Origin: Flavobacterium soyae | GTDB lineage: Bacteria > Bacteroidota > Bacteroidia > Flavobacteriales > Flavobacteriaceae | Reading direction: 5' to 3' | Length of the DNA stretch: 64,000 nucleotides | NCBI RefSeq assembly: GCF_021245985.1 | Contig: NZ_JAJQXA010000002.1 | Location: 432,376-496,375 of the forward strand | Part shown: positions 1 to 8,167 of the stretch, one piece after another | How the letters are laid out: every line of letters begins with the position of its first letter | Numbering within the stretch: the first letter of the stretch is position 1 | Notes under the pieces: model-generated | The model's database searches: none | Seen by the model: only the letters and a program-made list of their open reading frames with translations | Told to the model about the DNA's origin: nothing | Translations under genes and position numbers: made by a program

Positions 1-1
1 T

Positions 2-142
2 TTTTTGGTTGATTTTGATCAGGATTACAAAAGAATAATTGAAATTCGAAATAGGTTTTATATCTTGAATTTAGTTGTGAGTTTGGTTATTATTTCATTT
101 GTAATCAATAGTTTTAAGACTGAAAATTTTGGCAGACAATAA
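2..142 (+). CDS. C-terminal fragment of a membrane protein (cut by window edge)
   Basis: An open frame enters from the left edge and stops at TAA 140-142, giving 46 residues. They include a charged stretch (DQDYKRIIEIRNR) followed by one hydrophobic helix (ILNLVVSLVIISFVI). This looks like the tail of a membrane protein whose body lies outside the window. Family not recognisable. It converges on the minus-strand hydroxyproline operon. Confidence 0.35.
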   Translation, partial: FLVDFDQDYKRIIEIRNRFYILNLVVSLVIISFVINSFKTENFGRQ

Positions 143-196
143 ATTTAATTCGTGTAAATTCGTGTAATTCGCGGCAGCTTAATTTGACAGCAAAAA

Positions 197-229
197 AAAT
201 CAGCTTCTTGATAAAAATGAAGCTGATTT
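197..229 (-). terminator. Hairpin terminator of the hydroxyproline operon
   Basis: A perfect 11-bp inverted repeat (aaatcagcttc / gaagctgattt) with an 11-nt loop lies just past the stop codon at 232. Runs of T follow it on the minus strand (the a-run at 192-199 on the plus strand). It would end the four-gene minus-strand operon and could also serve the plus-strand gene on the left. Confidence 0.7.
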
Positions 230-231
230 TG

Positions 232-1467
232 TTAGAGCTGAAACATCTGCGTATTTACAGAAGCTGGTTTCTCAGCAATAATCTCTGATACTATTTTTCC
301 TGTTGCCGGAGCCAGGCTTAATCCCATCATGGCGTGACCTGTTACTACTGTCAGGTTTTTAAGTTTTTTATCTCTGGCTATTATCGGCATTCCTGACGGT
401 GTGCAAGGTCTGAATCCAAACCAGGTATCTTCTTCTTTTGGCATTTCAATTTTTAACTCCGGATAGAAGTCATTAATTGAATTTACAATTCCCTGCAGTC
501 TGTTCTGATTAATTTTGATGTCGTTGGTATGGGTAATTTCCATTGTTCCTCCAAAACGAATATCGGTATTCATAGGGGTTACAGCTACTTTTCCTTCGCA
601 TAAAATAGACGGAATCGTCGGTTTATGTTCCTGATCTTTTAAGGTAAAACTATATCCTTTTCCCGGCAGGATCGAGATATTTATATTAAGTTTTCTGGCA
701 ATATACGGACTCCACGATCCGGCAGCCAAAACAACCTCATCTGTAGTAAAAGTGCCTTTATCTGTTATAATTTCAGCGACTTTGTTATTCTTTAAAACAA
801 AATCGTTAACGGACGTATTCTGTTCAATTTTTACATTCATCCTGTTTAATTCATCTTTTATAAACTGCATGAATTTCTGCGGATAAATATGGGCATCGCT
901 TTTATAATGAACCCCTCCTATTACATCTGTTACAGTTCCTTTTTCCAGCTGGGAAACTTCTGCTTTAGAAAGAAAATCAACCTGAAGCCCTAATCTTTCA
1001 GCTAGTATCCCTTCATGTTCAATTTCTATACCTGTTTTATCAGTTTTAAACAACATTAAAAGCCCTTTTTCTTCATAAAAAAAAGAGCTGTTCTGCCTGG
1101 CAAAATCCTGATATAGTTCTTTGCTCAAAAGCGACAAATCCCGAAGTGCGGGCATTGCTTTTTCGACATGTTTATAATTGGCATGTTTATAAAACTGAAG
1201 TCCCCATTTCATTAAATCTAAATTTAAGCGGGGTTTAACATAAAACGGACTATGACTATCAAACATCCATTTTATGCCTTGGGCAATCATTCCGGGTTGT
1301 GCCAGCGGAATTATATGAGAAGGGACAATCATTCCGGCGTTACCATATGAACAGCCGTCATTCATATCTGATTTATCAAAAACTACTACTTCATATCCTT
1401 CTTTGGCTAAATAATAAGCTGAACACAATCCTATTATACCTCCGCCTATTATACTTACTTTTTTCAT
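232..1467 (-). CDS. FAD-dependent D-amino-acid (D-hydroxyproline) dehydrogenase
   Basis: A 411-residue DadA-type FAD oxidoreductase. The N-terminus has the dinucleotide-binding motif GGGIIG at residues 8-13, then the GNAGMIVPSH stretch typical of DadA-like enzymes. The C-terminal FAD contact region is GHAMMGLSLAPATGK. No signal peptide. Its place at the end of an operon with a 4-hydroxyproline epimerase, a DapA-family deaminase and a semialdehyde dehydrogenase indicates oxidation of cis-4-hydroxy-D-proline to pyrroline-4-hydroxy-2-carboxylate, the second step of bacterial hydroxyproline breakdown. The family is clear from sequence; the substrate is inferred from the neighbours. A general D-amino-acid dehydrogenase is the alternative. 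Confidence 0.85.
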   Translation of the reverse strand: MKKVSIIGGGIIGLCSAYYLAKEGYEVVVFDKSDMNDGCSYGNAGMIVPSHIIPLAQPGMIAQGIKWMFDSHSPFYVKPRLNLDLMKWGLQFYKHANYKHVEKAMPALRDLSLLSKELYQDFARQNSSFFYEEKGLLMLFKTDKTGIEIEHEGILAERLGLQVDFLSKAEVSQLEKGTVTDVIGGVHYKSDAHIYPQKFMQFIKDELNRMNVKIEQNTSVNDFVLKNNKVAEIITDKGTFTTDEVVLAAGSWSPYIARKLNINISILPGKGYSFTLKDQEHKPTIPSILCEGKVAVTPMNTDIRFGGTMEITHTNDIKINQNRLQGIVNSINDFYPELKIEMPKEEDTWFGFRPCTPSGMPIIARDKKLKNLTVVTGHAMMGLSLAPATGKIVSEIIAEKPASVNTQMFQL

Positions 1468-1541
1468 TAATATTATAAATTTAAAAATTCATTGGTCCAG
1501 GATTTTTGTAAACCAATGAATTTTTGATCGTACTCTTTTTT

Positions 1542-2552
1542 CTAAATTACCTGAAATCCAAAAGCATAGGGATCATCATCTTCATCAATGATGATGTTGT
1601 TATAACCGTACACTTTTGCCCAGCCCTGAATGCTTGGTACAATGGCTTTGATATCGCCTATTGAAGTTTCTTCTTCTACTTTGCCAATAAATTTGCTTCC
1701 TATAAAGCTTTCATGGATATATTGTTCTCCTTTTTTTAGTTTTCCTTTTGCATGCAGCTGCGCTATTCTTGCCGAAGTTCCGGTTCCGCATGGTGAACGG
1801 TCAATTGCTTTATCTCCGTAAAAAACGGCATTTCGCCCTGATGAAGCGGGATCAATTGGATCACCCGTCCATAACATATGGCTTACATCACGAATCGTAT
1901 CATTTTCGGGATGAATGAAGAGATTGGGATATTTCTTATTGATGCTTTTGCGGACTTCCTGACTGTACTGCACAATTTTTCCTGCTGTAAAATCCTGAAT
2001 GCCTGAAAAATGCTGCTGCGGATCGACAATCGCATAATAATTCCCGCCATACGCTACATCAAACACTATTTCGCCTAATTCAGGACAGTCAACCGTCAGG
2101 CCTTCGGCAGCCAGATATGATTTTACGTTGGTTAAACGTACCCAGTCGACTTTTTTCCCGGTCTGCTGATATTCTATCTGCACTAAACCTGCCGGGGCTT
2201 CCATTTTTATTTTTCCGGGAATTTTTGGTACTATCAATCCTTCTTCTATAGCAATGGTTATGGTTCCAATGGTTCCGTGGCCGCACATAGGGAGACAGCC
2301 TGATGTTTCGATAAACAGGATTCCGAAATCATTTTCAGGATTGCTTGGCGGGTATAAAATGCTGCCGCTCATCATGTCATGACCTCTGGGTTCAAACATA
2401 AGTCCTTTTCGAATCCAGTCGTATTCTTTTAAAAAGTGCTGGCGTTTTTCACTCATATTGTTTCCAACGAGGTTTGGACCGCCTCCGGCTACTACTCTTA
2501 CAGGATTTCCGCAGGTATGTGCATCAACGCAAAAAAATGTTTTTTTTGGCAT
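1542..2552 (-). CDS. 4-hydroxyproline 2-epimerase (proline racemase family)
   Basis: A 336-residue proline racemase family protein. Both catalytic cysteines are present: Cys90 in MCGHGT and Cys255 in DRSPCGTGTS. This argues for a racemase/epimerase and against the trans-3-hydroxyproline dehydratases, which replace the first Cys by Ser or Thr. The expected reaction is trans-4-hydroxy-L-proline to cis-4-hydroxy-D-proline in the cytoplasm, the entry step of the pathway encoded by this operon. The stop of the upstream aldehyde dehydrogenase gene is at 2556, only 3 bp before this start, so the two are probably translationally coupled. Proline racemase activity is a less likely alternative given the neighbours. 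Confidence 0.9.
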   Translation of the reverse strand: MPKKTFFCVDAHTCGNPVRVVAGGGPNLVGNNMSEKRQHFLKEYDWIRKGLMFEPRGHDMMSGSILYPPSNPENDFGILFIETSGCLPMCGHGTIGTITIAIEEGLIVPKIPGKIKMEAPAGLVQIEYQQTGKKVDWVRLTNVKSYLAAEGLTVDCPELGEIVFDVAYGGNYYAIVDPQQHFSGIQDFTAGKIVQYSQEVRKSINKKYPNLFIHPENDTIRDVSHMLWTGDPIDPASSGRNAVFYGDKAIDRSPCGTGTSARIAQLHAKGKLKKGEQYIHESFIGSKFIGKVEEETSIGDIKAIVPSIQGWAKVYGYNNIIIDEDDDPYAFGFQVI

Positions 2553-2555
2553 AAA

Positions 2556-4124
2556 CTAAATAGGATTCTGGGTTAATATATCGTTTACTGTTCTGTTAAT
2601 ACGTAACGGATTTTTATCCTGCAGTGCCTCCGGCAGCAATTGATCCGGCCAGTCCTGAAATGTTACGGGACGCACCCATCTTTTTACTGCTGTTAATCCT
2701 ACTGATGTAAATTTGCTGTCTGAACTGGCAGGAAACGGACCTCCGTGTGTCATTCCTGAGCAGACCTCAACCCCTGTCGGGACATTATTAAATATTAAAC
2801 GCCCTACTTTATTTTTAAGATTTTCGATTACTTCTTTAAAATCTTCCCATTCCTGTAAGTCTGAGTTTAAAACGGTTCCTGTAAGCTGACCTTCCAGATC
2901 CTGAATAATTTCGTTGAGCTGTTTTATATCCCTGCATTTAACCAAAACTGAAAATGGACCAAAAACTTCCTTATGGAATGTTTTGTTTTTTAAAAAAGTA
3001 TCTCCATCTACAGCTATAATATTTTGTACGGCATAATTTGGTTTTACCTCTTTTTGTAAAGTGGTCTGCTGTGTATATCCTTCTTGTTCAAGAACTTCTG
3101 ATTTAAGATTTTCATATTGGTTTTTGATTGCCGGATGAAGCATACACGATGGCTCTAACAAATCTGTCTCTCTTGCTAAAATAGAGAAAAAATGGTTTAA
3201 TTCCTCACTGTCGATCCCTAAAATAAGCCCCGGATTGGTACAAAATTGTCCTGTACCTGCAGTAATGGATGCTGCATAATTTTTTGCCCATTTTTCACTG
3301 TCTGTTTTTAAGGCTGAAGGTAAGGCCAAAACAGGGTTTATACTTCCCATCTCGGCGTAAACCGGAATTGGTAATGGTCTGCCGGCTGCAATTTTACAAA
3401 GTGCCGTTCCTCCTTTTATACTTCCTGTAAAACCAACTGCTTTTACAGACGGATGTTCTACTAAGGTTTTTCCAACTTCGATTCCGCTGCTGTTAAGGTT
3501 TGAAAAAACGCCATTTGGCATTCCGGTTCGTTTAGCGGCTTTTATAATGGCAGAAGCTACTAATTCACCTGTTCCGGCATGAAGCGGATGTGATTTTACA
3601 ATTACAGGGCAGCCAGCTGCTAATGCACTTGCTGTATCACCTCCGGCGGTAGAAAAAGCGAGCGGAAAATTACTGGCTCCAAATACAACGACAGGTCCTA
3701 TTGGAATCTGCAATCGGCGGATGTCTGGTTTTCCTTCAGTTTTGTTGATAATGGCTTCGACCCAGGAACCTTCCCGAAGCATTGCTGCAAAAGCTTTTAA
3801 CTGTCCTGTTGTTCTGGCACGTTCTCCATTTGCCCTGCCAGCCGGAAGCCCTGATTCCTGAATATAGGTTGTTAACAGTTCTTCGCCTAATGCTTCTATT
3901 TCTTCGGCAATAGCATCTAGAAAATCAGCTTTTTCAGCGTCTGCTGTTTTACTGTAAGTTTTGAATGCTTCTTCGGCTAAAAGTACGGCCTGATTTATTT
4001 CGTCTTCTGCAGCTTCATAAAAAACGGTTTCATTTTCTATATTGAGCTCCGGATTTATGGTTTTAAATGTCTTTTTGCCTTTTGCGGAAAGCACGTCTCC
4101 AATATAGTTTTTTCCTGTAGTCAT
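2556..4124 (-). CDS. 2-oxoglutarate semialdehyde (2,5-dioxovalerate) dehydrogenase
   Basis: A 522-residue aldehyde dehydrogenase superfamily enzyme. Visible catalytic features are Asn152 in GASNFPLAFS, the NADP-contact Lys177 (VIVKSHP), general base Glu258 (AEMGS) and nucleophile Cys295 (GTGQFCTNPG). Length and the FPLAFS and GQFCTNPG motifs fit the 2-oxoglutaric semialdehyde dehydrogenases, including the hydroxyproline-induced type. It would oxidise 2-oxoglutarate semialdehyde to 2-oxoglutarate, the last step of the pathway, feeding the TCA cycle. It lies between the deaminase gene (20 bp upstream) and the epimerase gene (3 bp downstream). The exact substrate rests on gene context. Confidence 0.88.
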   Translation of the reverse strand: MTTGKNYIGDVLSAKGKKTFKTINPELNIENETVFYEAAEDEINQAVLLAEEAFKTYSKTADAEKADFLDAIAEEIEALGEELLTTYIQESGLPAGRANGERARTTGQLKAFAAMLREGSWVEAIINKTEGKPDIRRLQIPIGPVVVFGASNFPLAFSTAGGDTASALAAGCPVIVKSHPLHAGTGELVASAIIKAAKRTGMPNGVFSNLNSSGIEVGKTLVEHPSVKAVGFTGSIKGGTALCKIAAGRPLPIPVYAEMGSINPVLALPSALKTDSEKWAKNYAASITAGTGQFCTNPGLILGIDSEELNHFFSILARETDLLEPSCMLHPAIKNQYENLKSEVLEQEGYTQQTTLQKEVKPNYAVQNIIAVDGDTFLKNKTFHKEVFGPFSVLVKCRDIKQLNEIIQDLEGQLTGTVLNSDLQEWEDFKEVIENLKNKVGRLIFNNVPTGVEVCSGMTHGGPFPASSDSKFTSVGLTAVKRWVRPVTFQDWPDQLLPEALQDKNPLRINRTVNDILTQNPI

Positions 4125-4144
4125 CGCTTTCTTTTCAAGTTTAC

Positions 4145-5059
4145 TTAAATAGTTTTGTATTCTGGTAAAACGGGTCTGTTTTTCATTGCAAGATCAATAA
4201 TAGACAAAACACGTTCTCTTTCAGTTCCCTGTAAAGGAAGTCTTGGTGCTCTTACATTTTCTGTCCCCAGTCCGGTTGCTACTTCTGCAAGTTTTATGTT
4301 TTGTACCAATTGCGGGGAAATGTCCAGTTCTAATAATGGCATAAACCATCTGTAAATGTCTACGGCTTCATTCACTCTGCCGGCTTTTACTAATTTGTAA
4401 ATGGCTACAGTTTCTGCCGGATAGGCTACTACTAAACCTGCTACCCATCCATCGGCTCCAGTTACTAAACTTTCGAGGGCTAATGTATCAACGCCGCAAA
4501 GCACTTTTAAGCGGTTTCCAAAACGGTTTCTTATTCTTACCACATTGCTGATATCACGAGTAGATTCTTTTACAGCCTGAATATTTTCGAGTTTTAAAAG
4601 TTCTTCAAACATATCCAGCGTTACCTCTATTTTGTAATCAACCGGATTATTGTAAATCATAATAGGTAATGAAGTACTTTTTGCAATCTCTTTAAAATAC
4701 ACTACTGTCTCGTGATCTGTTGCTTTATAGCGCATTGGCGGCAGTAACATTAAACCATTTACACCCAATTCTTCAGCTCGTTTTGCTAAAGTTACTGCTT
4801 CGCTTGTTGTCTGCTCTGCAATATTTACGATAACCGGAATTTTTCCCTCCGCTATTCTTAAAGTGGTATTTATTAAAACTTCTTTTTCTTCCTTAGTTAA
4901 GGTACTGGCTTCACCAAGGGTTCCGCCTAATATAATTCCATTAACTCCGGCATCAATCTGCGCTTTAATATTTTTCTCGAACATTACGAGGTCCAGTTGA
5001 CCTTCTGCTGTAAACTTAGTCGTTACAGCTGGCATTACGCCTTCCCAGTTTATCTTCAT
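4145..5059 (-). CDS. DapA-family pyrroline-4-hydroxy-2-carboxylate deaminase
   Basis: A 304-residue class I aldolase of the dihydrodipicolinate synthase/N-acetylneuraminate lyase family. The Schiff-base Lys164 (AVKESTRD) and the partner Tyr136 (IYNNP) are present, with the substrate loop GGTLGEASTL at 45-54. True DapA proteins share these, but being first in a hydroxyproline operon points to the deaminase/dehydratase that turns pyrroline-4-hydroxy-2-carboxylate into 2-oxoglutarate semialdehyde and ammonia. It is the promoter-proximal gene, facing the divergent AraC gene at 5196. Assignment as lysine-pathway DapA is unlikely because of the operon partners. Confidence 0.85.
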   Translation of the reverse strand: MKINWEGVMPAVTTKFTAEGQLDLVMFEKNIKAQIDAGVNGIILGGTLGEASTLTKEEKEVLINTTLRIAEGKIPVIVNIAEQTTSEAVTLAKRAEELGVNGLMLLPPMRYKATDHETVVYFKEIAKSTSLPIMIYNNPVDYKIEVTLDMFEELLKLENIQAVKESTRDISNVVRIRNRFGNRLKVLCGVDTLALESLVTGADGWVAGLVVAYPAETVAIYKLVKAGRVNEAVDIYRWFMPLLELDISPQLVQNIKLAEVATGLGTENVRAPRLPLQGTERERVLSIIDLAMKNRPVLPEYKTI

Positions 5060-5129
5060 ATCTTAATTTTTATCAAAAATAAAACTTAAACAAAAAGGCG
5101 TCTTTGTCATTATTAACCTATATCAGGAC

Positions 5130-5142
5130 TATATTACCACAT
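5130..5142 (-). promoter_or_regulatory. Putative operator shared with susC promoter
   Basis: The 13-mer tatattaccacat lies 71 bp upstream of the start codon of the first catabolic gene, in the intergenic region shared with the divergent AraC gene. The identical 13-mer occurs at 11240-11252, 73 bp upstream of the SusC start, in the same orientation relative to the gene. It may be a binding site of the AraC regulator at 5196, which is inferred from identity and matching spacing. Confidence 0.55.
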
Positions 5143-5195
5143 CTATTGTATAATCTGATTTTTTTGATAATATTTACATATCCAAAAAACAAACC

Positions 5196-6038
5196 TTGAA
5201 AATCTTACCCTTTAAAATACCAAAAACCGAGAGAGAAGCTCTTATCTATCAGGAAGATATTGAGCGCGTTTTTTACGATCAGCTGCATCAGCATGAAGAA
5301 ATTCAGATCAGCTATATTGTAAAAGGTTCCGGTACACTGATCGTTGGGGATTCTATTAATGATTATAAGGAGGGGGATATATTGGTAATTGGTGAAAATC
5401 TGCCTCATGTTTTTAGAAGTAATGTTGAAGCAAGCCCGGAGTCTATAATGCTGACTTTATTTTTTACGAAAACTTCTTTTGGAAAAGATTTTTTCAGCCT
5501 GAATGATATGAGCAGTGTCGAGGATTTTTTTAAGGAATCAGAGTATGGGGTGAAAATCCTGTCGAATCAAAAGAAAATTACACATCATTTTGCCAAGCTA
5601 AAAAAGCAGAATAAAATACAGCGCATTGCTTCTTTCCTAAAAATTATAAACATTATTATTTCTTCAGAGAAAACACCTCTTTCTTCTTTTGTTTACAGGA
5701 AAAAATATACTGATGATGAAGGAAGACGAATGAGTGCTGTTTTTGAATATGCGGTTGAGTTTTACCATCAGAATATTACTCTGGAAGAAGTTGCGGATAA
5801 AGCAAATATGAGTAAAAATGCTTTTTGCCGTTATTTTAAAAAGCGTACCAATAAAACGTTTTTTCAGTTTTTGATTGAAATCAGAATTGAAAATGCTTGT
5901 AAACTGCTGCACAATAAAAAGGACCTCTCTATTTCGTCTATATCTGAACTCTGCGGATTTCAGGATATAGCTAATTTCAACAGAAAATTTAAGGAGTTAA
6001 AAGGTATATCGCCATCTCATTATCGTGCGCAGTTTTAA
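5196..6038 (+). CDS. AraC-family regulator of the hydroxyproline locus
   Basis: A 280-residue one-component regulator. An N-terminal cupin-like sensing domain (about residues 25-110, with HQHEEIQISYIVKGSGT) is followed by a C-terminal double helix-turn-helix (about 185-280: EEVADKANMSKNAFCRYFKKRT and the ISELCGFQDIANFNRKFKE signature). The reading frame starts at TTG 5196; no in-frame ATG precedes the sensing domain, and the first internal Met would remove much of it, so the rare TTG start is preferred. It is divergent from the catabolic operon and sits between it and susCD, so it probably activates both in response to hydroxyproline or an intermediate. The ligand is not visible from sequence. 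Confidence 0.87.
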   Translation: MKILPFKIPKTEREALIYQEDIERVFYDQLHQHEEIQISYIVKGSGTLIVGDSINDYKEGDILVIGENLPHVFRSNVEASPESIMLTLFFTKTSFGKDFFSLNDMSSVEDFFKESEYGVKILSNQKKITHHFAKLKKQNKIQRIASFLKIINIIISSEKTPLSSFVYRKKYTDDEGRRMSAVFEYAVEFYHQNITLEEVADKANMSKNAFCRYFKKRTNKTFFQFLIEIRIENACKLLHNKKDLSISSISELCGFQDIANFNRKFKELKGISPSHYRAQF

Positions 6039-6084
6039 TTTATTGATCTATTTTTTTTTCACGCAGATTTAGAATTTTTTATTG

Positions 6085-6265
6085 AATTGCCTCCTGCTTT
6101 AGCTGGAGGTACCTATGATTGTATTTAAAAAAGGCTTTAGCAAAAAAAAGTTTTGGCTAAAGCCTTTCTAGTTGACCTTATTTTTCCTCCAGCTAAAGCA
6201 GGAGGCAATTAAAAAAACTTTGTGTCCCTCCAGCTAAAGCAGGAGGTAATTAAAAAAACTTTGCG
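6085..6265. repeat. REP-like palindromic hairpin cluster
   Basis: Three copies of one 20-nt palindrome (cctccagctaaagcaggagg, able to fold as CCTCC-A-GCT-AA-AGC-A-GGAGG) occur at 6090-6109 (inverted), 6186-6205 and 6227-6246. The last two are in 41-bp tandem units ending in aattaaaaaaacttt. Between them, 6132-6165 holds another hairpin (aggctttagc / gctaaagcct) sharing the same gctaaag core. The rest of the 6039-6554 gap shows no gene. Confidence 0.7.
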
Positions 6266-6449
6266 TCTTTACGAGATTAAAAATTTTCAAAAACAGCTAA
6301 ATACTGCATTTTAATTTCTCTGTTTGCTATTTTATCTGTTGTTTTACAAGAGATTGATATTTGGCAGATCATCAAAACCAGACTAATCTTTATTGCTTTT
6401 AGCAGTACTTTATATACCATATCATTATTTTTTAAAATTTAGAAAAAAT

Positions 6450-6486
6450 GAAAAGCCATCCCCGTTATTATCAGGGATAGCTTTTC
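6450..6486 (-). terminator. Terminator of the susCD operon
   Basis: Imperfect inverted repeat gaaaagccatccc / gggatagcttttc, followed on the minus strand by a T-rich stretch (attttttc). It lies about 70 bp past the stop of the SusD gene. Confidence 0.6.
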
Positions 6487-6554
6487 CAACACTTACAAGT
6501 AACCAACTTGCAACCTTATATTTTCACTCAAAAACGATTTTCTATATTCATTTT

Positions 6555-8156
6555 TTAATTATATCCTTCATTTTGGGTTAAATTGTGGTTCGAATCCATT
6601 TGACTTTGCGGAATTGGAAACACAATTCTAAATTCACCATTTGGTTTATGCGAAAACCATGATTTTTTAGTGTATACCCCAAATCTTATCAAATCTTGTT
6701 TTCTATGATGTTCTCCCACAAATTCCCATGCTAATTCATCAAGGAAACCGCCGTATTGAATATCACTTCCGCCTTCAAGGTTTGTAATCTGTCCGTTTGC
6801 ATAGGCACCGTACTTGTAAACACTTCCTCCTAATAATTTTGCTCCCGAAACGGCCGCTTTATCAGGGTCTGTTCTTTTAAATGCTCTTTGTCTGATCTCT
6901 GTTACTATGGATGCGGCTCCTGCTGCGTTTCCTGTTCGTAATAAACATTCTGCCTTAATCATTAAAGCATCTGTATATCTGTAAAAAGGTACATCATTTG
7001 CACTTCCGCCAACTGTTCCTGAACCAATTTCATATTTTACAAAACGATATCCTTCATTGTATTCTGTTCCGTTTACATCAGACATATAATTGATATAGTT
7101 TAATTGCTGGCCGCTTTCTAAAATTAAAGGCTCTCCTGATTTTGTAAATTGTAAACCTCCCAGCCAGGAATCTTTTAAACGCTGGTCATCTACGTCGTAA
7201 GTATCAATAAACTGAGGAATTCCACCGCTCCCGCCCCAAGGCGTTCCTGATAATTCAAATGTACTCTGACTTGCGGCATATAAGGTTTTATAAGGATAAT
7301 AAGAGCCTCCTGCAAATTTATCATCAAACGGAATCGAAAATATCTCTTCGACTGATCCTTCATTTTTGATTACAAACGGATCTGAATAATTAGACGCTAA
7401 ACTAAATTTACCGCTGTCAATGATATCATTTACCTGACTTAAAGCCTGTGTCCATTTTGCAGTTCCCTGATATACTTCAGAGTTCAGGTATAGTTTGGCC
7501 AGTGTCATTTTTGCGGCCCATTTTGTTACTCTTCCGTAAGTGGCCTGTGTATTGGCTTCACTTAAGGTAGGTATTGTTTCCAGTAATTCTTTTTCGATAA
7601 AATCATAAACTTCTTTATCTGTATTCTGCGTTGGCAAATAACCCGCAGGCAGATCATAAGTGGTTACTAACGGAACTCTTCTAAAATTATCATACAGTAA
7701 ATAATAATAAGTGGCTCTTAAAGCTCTGAGTTCATTGATATAAACTTGTTTGTTTTCAATTCCCTCTAAATTTTCAATCTGGTAAATAGCTCTGTTGGCA
7801 CTGTTTATACCGGCATAAGCGTTGAACCATAAACCATCAATATGTCCTAAAGTTGGTCCCCAGGTATGCAGGTGCATGGTGATGTATAAATCTCCCCAGC
7901 CAATTCCGTTTCTAAAAGGTGTTACGATTAAATCTGAAGACTCTTCGTAAAGATCAAAAAGTCCGTTCCATCCCCAATATACGTCTCTGAATTTACTAAA
8001 TGCAGGAGCTATAATATTGGTTAAATCTTCTGCAGTAAGCTGTGTTTTTTCTGCTGAAATATCACTGTATATCGTTTCATCCAGATCTGTACATGCGGCA
8101 CATGAAAGCAATACAGACAATAGTGCTATTTTATATTTTTTGTTTAACTTTTTCAT
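6555..8156 (-). CDS. SusD/RagB-family outer-membrane lipoprotein
   Basis: A 533-residue SusD-like protein. The signal sequence ends in a lipobox (SCAAC, Cys22), so it should be a surface-exposed lipoprotein. The N-terminal TPR-like half (WNAYAGINSANRAIYQ; ELRALRATYYYLLYDNFRRVPLVT) and the C-terminal signature (LAWEFVGEHHRKQDLIRFG) are typical of the family. It forms the lid of the TonB-dependent SusC transporter encoded 11 bp upstream on the same strand. Given the adjoining hydroxyproline pathway and a shared promoter motif, the cargo may be a hydroxyproline-containing peptide or glycopeptide rather than a plain glycan; that is inference. Confidence 0.93.
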   Translation of the reverse strand: MKKLNKKYKIALLSVLLSCAACTDLDETIYSDISAEKTQLTAEDLTNIIAPAFSKFRDVYWGWNGLFDLYEESSDLIVTPFRNGIGWGDLYITMHLHTWGPTLGHIDGLWFNAYAGINSANRAIYQIENLEGIENKQVYINELRALRATYYYLLYDNFRRVPLVTTYDLPAGYLPTQNTDKEVYDFIEKELLETIPTLSEANTQATYGRVTKWAAKMTLAKLYLNSEVYQGTAKWTQALSQVNDIIDSGKFSLASNYSDPFVIKNEGSVEEIFSIPFDDKFAGGSYYPYKTLYAASQSTFELSGTPWGGSGGIPQFIDTYDVDDQRLKDSWLGGLQFTKSGEPLILESGQQLNYINYMSDVNGTEYNEGYRFVKYEIGSGTVGGSANDVPFYRYTDALMIKAECLLRTGNAAGAASIVTEIRQRAFKRTDPDKAAVSGAKLLGGSVYKYGAYANGQITNLEGGSDIQYGGFLDELAWEFVGEHHRKQDLIRFGVYTKKSWFSHKPNGEFRIVFPIPQSQMDSNHNLTQNEGYN

Positions 8157-8167
8157 AATACTGCTTA

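Noticed and set aside
5074..5094. TATTTTTG as the -7 element of the hydroxyproline operon
   Set aside because: It fits TAnnTTTG, but the only upstream TTTG is 9 bp away instead of about 19-20, so the promoter call is not supported.
6588..6605. ggttcgaatcc as a tRNA T-arm
   Set aside because: It lies inside the SusD coding region and is not followed by an acceptor-like strand.
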